Part shown: piece by piece, positions 57,962 through 64,000 of the stretch
Numbering within the stretch: the stretch's first letter is position 1
Layout: the number at the start of each line of letters is the position of its first letter
Assembly: GCA_949317995.1 (NCBI GenBank)
Contig: OX439043.1
Span: forward strand, 42,661,560 to 42,725,559
DNA: 64,000 nucleotides
Source of the DNA: Acholoe squamosa
Taxonomy: Eukaryota; Annelida; Polychaeta; Phyllodocida; Polynoidae
Direction: 5' to 3'
Position numbers and translations under genes: made by a program
Notes under the pieces: generated by a model
The model's database searches: none
Seen by the model: the letters and a program-made list of their open reading frames with translations, nothing else
Told to the model about the DNA's origin: nothing

Positions 57962-59043
57962 TATAGGGGGGATGGGGGTGCAGACAAAAGCCATGCCCCG
58001 ACTACTCTGGAACCCCCCTTTCCCCTCCCAATAAAACTACTGCAATAAGGTTGATATCATTTCGGGCAATATAGTACTTAATGCCTCAGTTATCGAAGCT
58101 CTCACAGTGGGAATGTCCTTTTCTTAGTTTAATAGTAGGGCCAGAGCAGTTAAAACTCTGAAATAATCATTTGCAGCTTGAGTGATTGCTGCCCTGATGT
58201 TTTATGACTCCATCATGCTCAAAGTGAGAAGATCGATAAAATCCAACTTAATTCAGGCGATCGTAAAATTAACAATTGAATGAGAAGATAGCAGATCCCG
58301 TAAAGCGATAACATGATGTGAGAATATTGGAAAGGTAACATGACATGTTTGCCGCACGGGACATCGTATTCTTTGACAGGTATATTGTGACAAAGATTTC
58401 GGTGAGGGATTGGGCAGCTTTAGTGGAGCTTGAGAGGGTAGATGTACTATAACCATTGATAGTTCTTGACCGTTAACACGATATTATTTGGGTATCAGTC
58501 TTACGTCCTGAAAAACGAGTGAGAGGCAATATGCCCATAGAAGAGGCTCCTTCTCTCCCTCTCCTTCAATCTGTCCCTTTAAATAGCATCGTAAGTAACA
58601 TTAAGTGCTTTTCACATTTCATGGTTTCTTGGCCAATTGCGATGAAATATGGGAAGGTGTGCGTGGCCCCTCTGCAAGTGTGCGCTAGCTGTTATAAGTT
58701 ATGACTTCAGGTTTTTAAGCACAACTCATTCAAATCCCATTTCCGATAATCGCTCTGCATAACCAATGCATATAATAACGATCAGAGAAAGCTCTCCTAT
58801 GTGGTTCCACTTCTCTCTAACATTTCCAATATGTTCACTGTTGTTTTGGCCAGCATCACCTTTTTGCCAATGTTTTGGACAATGCGTGATTGATGGATTT
58901 ATCGGAACAAAAGAAAAGATCTCTCTCAGGCTGCAGTGAGGAGATAATTTCATCTCAGGCCTCTAGCACATTAAAATCTCAGAAAAATATACTCACAGTA
59001 GTGGTGAGGTAAGCACAGGTAAACTTCACAATGTCATATTACA
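57962..59043. other. no recognisable gene
   Basis: Nothing beyond short unsupported frames. Confidence 0.35.
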
Positions 59044-59120
59044 CCTATAGTCCACTGGGCCTCTTTGACCAATTTTGGCCATACATAAAAGTTGGCCGAA
59101 GAGGCCAAGTGGACTCTGGG
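59044..59120. repeat. hairpin family Q, copy 1
   Basis: ATAGTCCACTGGGCCTCTTT pairs with GGCCGAAGAGGCCAAGTGGAC. An imperfect stem of about 30 bp with a short loop containing GGCCATACA. Confidence 0.8.
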
Positions 59121-59871
59121 TATATGGCTATCTAGCATAACAATTCGTAATGATGTAGTGACAACTATCGATCTTCTCACCAAGTATAGGACTGATCTAC
59201 AGCATGTGTTAACTGAAGGGAATTTTTCAGTGTAAATATATTTTGCAAGTCATTTCTGTTTTGATCATGCAGTAGATAGTGGAGGTTACACTACGCGATT
59301 TTTTGGCACATTCTCACTAACTGCTATCCCTATAGTGCCTAAGCTATAGGGTGTTGACATTCCTACATTGTAAATATGAGATTCTAAAATGTAAACATGA
59401 GATTTTAGGGGTCATTTCATGGGTGATCTCTCTCCTTGTGTGCTACATTTACAAACTAACCTGCATAGACTCTGTGATTTGGTGGGAGTTTAATGTATAA
59501 ACATCAACACAGCAAAATATAAATAACAACACAGCAGTCACACAGATCACAGGGTCTTGTACTGTAAACATCAAACATGTCTGATATTGAGTTGCAGAGG
59601 CTCCCCAATGTGAAAGTCTGCAATGTTTGCATAAGATCAGCTTGATTTAGTCAACAAAAACATCTCTTTGACAACACAAGCATGCTTGAGATCGCACACA
59701 ATCATATCCCCAGATAAACAAATAGCTCCCTCAACTTACACATTCTACCTTGTAATGATAACAAATACTACTCTTTTACCCATGTTTGTCTCCCATTTTC
59801 TGAGAATTGCTGCGATTCTCTGCAAAAATCGCATAGTGGAGCCCACTGATGCCTTACACATCATTTCTAAA

Positions 59872-59956
59872 ACCCATGGTCCACTTGACCTCTGTCGTGC
59901 GATTGAGCCATACATTTCCTATGTAAATTTCTGTGACAGAGGCCTAGTGGACTATC
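59872..59956. repeat. hairpin family Q, copy 2 (diverged)
   Basis: CCCATGGTCCACTTGACCTC pairs with GACAGAGGCCTAGTGGACTA. The loop holds GAGCCATACA, matching the family core. Confidence 0.7.
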
Positions 59957-60287
59957 GATATAAGCAGGATAGATGAGAATTCAGGAGAATATTTCTTTTT
60001 TAGAGCTAAACACTTGATAGGAACCACCTCCGATAGGGGGCAACTTGGCATAAACAAGACTTTATTCTGCCACAATTTTATAGCCATGGTCCACAGAGGG
60101 AGGCTGACAAGGGGGGTAGATAATCAAAGTCGGGGATGTTTTGTCGGGAATTTCTTAATTATTGTCTGGCAGTTTACATCTGGAAATATCAAATGATTTG
60201 ATAGCATCTCTCCTTGAATGATCGGCCATTTTTGTCAGATTTTTTTTAAGTCAGGTAATCATTATTTGCAAACACCTAACACATTTC

Positions 60288-60385
60288 AAAGTCCACAGGA
60301 TATTCCCTACCCCGTTTGTCTGCCGATCATGCATTATCTGCCCCATATGGTTGGCCGATAGAAGCTCTGTGGACTATGGGTATTA
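60288..60385. repeat. hairpin family Q, copy 3 (partial)
   Basis: AAGTCCACAGG on the left and GGTTGGCCGATAGAAGCTCTG then TGGACTATGGG on the right. The left arm is eroded. Confidence 0.55.
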
Positions 60386-60421
60386 TGGAGCATTGTGTGT
60401 GCCATAGAGAAGGTGTTAAGG

Positions 60422-60501
60422 CTCATAGTCTACTGGGACTCTTCGGCCATCTTTGGCCATACAAAAAATAAGTCGGCCGAAGAGGCCCAGTGGACTATGG
60501 G
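60422..60501. repeat. hairpin family Q, copy 4 (best preserved)
   Basis: CATAGTCTACTGGGACTCTT and CGGCCGAAGAGGCCCAGTGG form an almost complete stem around GGCCATACAAAAA. Confidence 0.85.
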
Positions 60502-60654
60502 TATTATATCATTTGCATCAAACACAGATTTTGTAGTTTTAACCCAGCCTTCTATGAAATGCACTATTGTCAGATTTCTCATGATTGAACATAGTAGGAC
60601 AACTAATAAGGGTCCTTCGTCTACCAATATAGGCCCATTCCTTCCCCACATATC

Positions 60655-60956
60655 ACTGAAAACCTAGAAGTTCTGAAACTAGTCAGCGGTGACCACTTTA
60701 GGTCGTCAAGTTGACGATACCTAAAACTACAGCTTTAGGTAGTCAAAATGACGACTTTAGGTCATCATCCTGACGACCTGAGTCATCAGGATGACAATAC
60801 TGACAGTACAGAGTCGTCATATTGATGACTCAGGTTGTCAGGATGACGACCTAAAGTTGTCATTTTGACTACCTAAAGCTGTAGTTTTAGGTATCGTCAA
60901 CTTGAGGACCTAAAGTGGTCACCGCTGACTAGTTTCAGAACTTCTAGGTTTTCAGT
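60655..60956. mobile_element. palindromic MITE family P, copy 2 (302 bp, near-perfect)
   Basis: The ends ACTGAAAACCTAGAAGTTCT and the inverse at 60937-60956 continue inward almost without mismatch for about 130 bp per side (CACTTTAGGTCGTCAAGTTG, CTACAGCTTTAGGTAGTCAA, TGACGACTTTAGGTCATCAT and their mirrors). Only the centre is unpaired. Any transcript would fold into one long double-stranded hairpin. Confidence 0.92.
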
Positions 60957-62441
60957 ATACTAGAGAGAGGTGTAATGAGTACGAGATATCAGAGAAAATC
61001 ACATATAGTGCATACTTTTTACAGATATTAGATCATGCAGAAATGACTGACCGCAACCTCTTGTGGTTTAAAAAAACACCAATTAACTGGACAGTGACGT
61101 ACTTCCACAGCCCGTAAGCTTAATGGGTTGATGGTATTTTATTTGATATTTATTCTTCATTTTTCTAGCCTATCTTTAGACAAATCAACCTTAAATTAAT
61201 TTGTATTTCGCTCTACCGAAGTTGTGCCCTTACAGCTAGTAAATGTCAGGACACTTTACATTCAGATAAAGAGATGGGACTATGGAATTTAGATATGTCC
61301 TCAGTTAAGACAATGCCTGTTATCACTTAGAAGGGTATTGGAGAGGTGGGAGGGGACAGGTATGTTCATACATTGTATAATACTCCGATTTGATATAAAT
61401 TAAAGAGGAATAATTCCATTGGTAGAAGCTTGGGTAGAATTAGGGAACACGAATGACAGAGACAGATACAGGCCACATAGGGAAGTAGGCAGAGAGGAAC
61501 AGATCTAAGTATAAAATACCAGAAGCCTCAATGAAGCTGACGATGACGTAGCCCTCAAACCAAGAAATTCACTATGTGTCATAAAGACTGGCCTGTCAAA
61601 TCCTAAATGAATTGGCGCACATATAGGAACCAATCTTAGGGTCGAATATGCCTGATGACAGCAAAGATCCCCAGCAATGTTTCCAAATCATCAGTTGATT
61701 TTCAGATCTTCAGCATTATCCTGACAGGCCATAGGAGGACATTTATTCACAAGATCCTATGATTGGATGTTGTAAATGCAACAGCATAACACTCTATATT
61801 CGCGGCAGTTATTCTCTGCACCACTACAATAGGTCTAATAAATCCTGAATGCTGTTTACATTGGTGCTGATCTGACTAACAAGGGAAGTGACTATGATCA
61901 CACAAATTTCAGGGATGGGGTTTACTCGTATCCTGGCGACAAAATAGGGCTCAAATCCTTAAGAATATCACTTTGTGCCACTCACATAGCCCGGTCACAT
62001 AGTGCCCTATAGTAGTCCCTGCAGCGCTACTACGTAGGCACCAGTTTTAGTATTTTAAAACGATATTTGACGAAAGCCTGGGCCTCCAGTAACATCCCAA
62101 AGTCGTCAGCGGAACTTGGGATCGTCAGCAATTTAGAAACAAGTCCATCTTTCTGAAATGACATGCAGTCATCTGCTAGGATATTGGAGCACTCAGTGAT
62201 AATGAAGTAAGCCTCAGAAATGCTGACATCAATGCAGCCGTACAGAATTAAAGATCATTAAGTAGGGTAAGTCGCCCCTGACTTAACGTTTCTATACCCC
62301 CTAGCTAGGATGATTCCTATAGAATGAATTGTTCACTATCCATAGTACTGGTAATATTGCATTGAGGATAATGTCATAAGTCAAGTACTATGAGTAGAAT
62401 GTATCTGGGTCTGTAGGTGGTCACTCATGCAGAACATTACA
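60957..62441. other. no recognisable gene
   Basis: Apparently unique AT-rich sequence. No supported frame or repeat. Confidence 0.35.
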
Positions 62442-63170
62442 CCTGGAGCTTAATTCAAAACATCCTGGGATCATGACCCCAGCGATCTTAGGAATAAATC
62501 AGCCTTATCCTATTAAGCGATCTTAAGAGTTGACTGGGTTCACATATCCTAGCCAGCACTAAGATCGCATCGATCTTAGTCTCAGCCCTACTACACTATT
62601 CCGAGAAGAACTGACTAGGCACAGGGGTAAGAGTCCCAAAATAAAGGAATAGCTGTGGAGTCACTCTTCTTCACAAGAGTGCTTATACCATCGTTCCCCG
62701 TCCATATGGGCTAACAAAAGAGCACAGGGTGCAGTTGACCCCCATATGAATGTATGATTTATGCTTGCCTATTAGAAGCATGGTGCCCTCCCCCCAGGAC
62801 AAAGAGAGAGAAGGGAAAAATTACCTTACAGTGCACTTAACGCATGAGTAGCCCTAAGAGCCCTCAAGGACACTCAGCAAATGTCCTCCCTGCCCTCTAT
62901 ATGTATGCAGCAGGCTATTCACTCTTTCGATCAGGAGTGTTCCCTGTAAGTGCTCTTGTACTCAGGTGAAACCACTATGCATTTCTTTCACTAAGATTGC
63001 AGTGATCTTAGTGGTGGAGATGGAACAGTGAAGTGATCCCAGGACTAGCTATTCTTGACAGGCCTGCAACCACTGCATTACATAGGGTAGACCAGCCAGG
63101 TCTTATGATATGTGCCTACACTAAGATCGCTGGGGTTGGGATCCCAGGATGTTTTGAATTAAGCTCCAGG
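62442..63170. mobile_element. TIR element family G, copy 2 (729 bp)
   Basis: CCTGGAGCTTAATTCAAAAC and GTTTTGAATTAAGCTCCAGG are perfect inverse ends, followed by mirrored CATCCTGGGATC and AGCGATCTTAG words. The core is shared with 42123-42955. Non-coding. No clear target-site duplication. Confidence 0.9.
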
Positions 63171-64000
63171 TCAGCCTGGTAATGTTATGTATCTTTGTAA
63201 TGGTGTGTATACCTGCACTGTGGGAGGTCTGTAACTGCAGTGATTAAGTCAGGGATATATGTGATATATTGACCTAAGGTACCACTAAAGCTATGATGAA
63301 AATCAGTCTAAATTATAGAAATTGAATGGAAATTTCTCACATCTTGAAGCCCTACATCCTTGAAATAGATTACTTGCTAAGGATCAATGAGGAATTTGAT
63401 AAACAGGTGAAGTGTAGATATACAGTAAGGCATCATAGGAAGACTATTTTATGAAAACACATAAGGATTGGCACTATCTACCAGAAAATGTTGACCCCTG
63501 TGGTCAGATGACTATATGCCTTAGTCACTTATTAGTCATAGATTTAGTCATTCTGACTACGTGTAGAGCTCACAGACTGATGACATCACATCATTTCTGT
63601 GCACAAGAAAAAGAGCACACATTTATGGATGCCTGGACAAGGAGGCAATCCTTCATCAGAACAGGTTAGTCATCTATTTGTCATATTGGCAGGTATTACA
63701 GAAATGGGAGAGTTATTTCTGGCATAAACAGATCATCACTGGGAAGGTATATATTAGCCATCTTGAGTTGGGTGGATGCTTTGTTTACATTGCTCTGTCT
63801 TAAACCGGCAATGGTCAAAGAGGAGGGAGATAGCCAAACAGAGACAGAGAGACAAATGGCTAGACAGACAGACTATGGTGGACGGACAGAGGACTACCTA
63901 GTGCTATTTTATGCCACTATTATAGCGCAGAAGGTACTAGGGTAACTGCCAGTTACCCCATCCAATTTTAAGGGTCGTATGCAAATGAGTGTGAACACAT
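63171..64000. other. no recognisable gene
   Basis: Short unsupported frames only (63451-63669 and 63763-63945), the latter across an ACAGACAGA-like simple repeat. Confidence 0.35.

Overview
This window looks like an intergenic or long-intron stretch of a TE-rich invertebrate genome, most plausibly a marine animal. The evidence is AT-rich DNA, long (TA)n and (CT)n microsatellites, tRNA-derived SINEs with pol III boxes, APE-type non-LTR retrotransposons, many terminal-inverted-repeat (TIR) DNA transposons and hairpin MITEs. There is no prokaryotic gene organisation. I cannot assign a phylum. I found no host gene I would defend; the best candidate is one possible first exon (34040-34123).

The centrepiece is a nearly full-length non-LTR retrotransposon on the minus strand (about 49741-55075). 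ORF1 reads coiled coil, RRM, C-terminal domain, then a NADAR (DUF1768/YbiA-like) domain. ORF2 reads APE endonuclease, then reverse transcriptase. NADAR enzymes remove ADP-ribose, including from guanine in DNA, so a copy built into a LINE ORF1 protein is unusual. This copy is defective: ORF1 has one frameshift and a stop at the position of the conserved NADAR glutamate, and ORF2 has two stops in the linker between endonuclease and polymerase.

Layout. 1-5000: short tandem repeats and two small TIR elements. 5000-8110: decayed copy (minus) of a multi-copy invertebrate protein family, cut by a SINE. 11524-13299: TIR element A. 15884-19881: pogo-type DDE transposase pseudogene (minus) split in frame by TIR element B (16278-19676), which itself contains element C (17527-19361). 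23610-24240: eroded reverse transcriptase fragment. 24545-24878: SINE with a 22-bp repeat tail. 25163 and 25508: isolated transposon ends. 26141-26587: 230-bp tandem repeat. 28118-28988: TIR element D. 30132-31086 and 34932-36102: family F. 34342-34616 and 60655-60956: long palindromic MITEs. 38233-40176: element J, containing two SINE-like insertions. 41995-42955 and 62442-63170: family G. 44475-46256: a cluster of tRNA-like modules around a LINE 3' end. 49741-55075: the NADAR LINE. 56811-57961: (CT)n tract, element H and palindromic element I. 59044-60501: four related hairpins.

The features do not form a pathway. The window is a layered record of transposition in which RNA-copying elements (LINEs and the SINEs that probably depend on LINE machinery) and cut-and-paste elements repeatedly inserted into one another. 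Several TIR elements share CCCAG or CACTG termini, which fit the CMC (CACTA/Mirage/Chapaev) terminal consensus.
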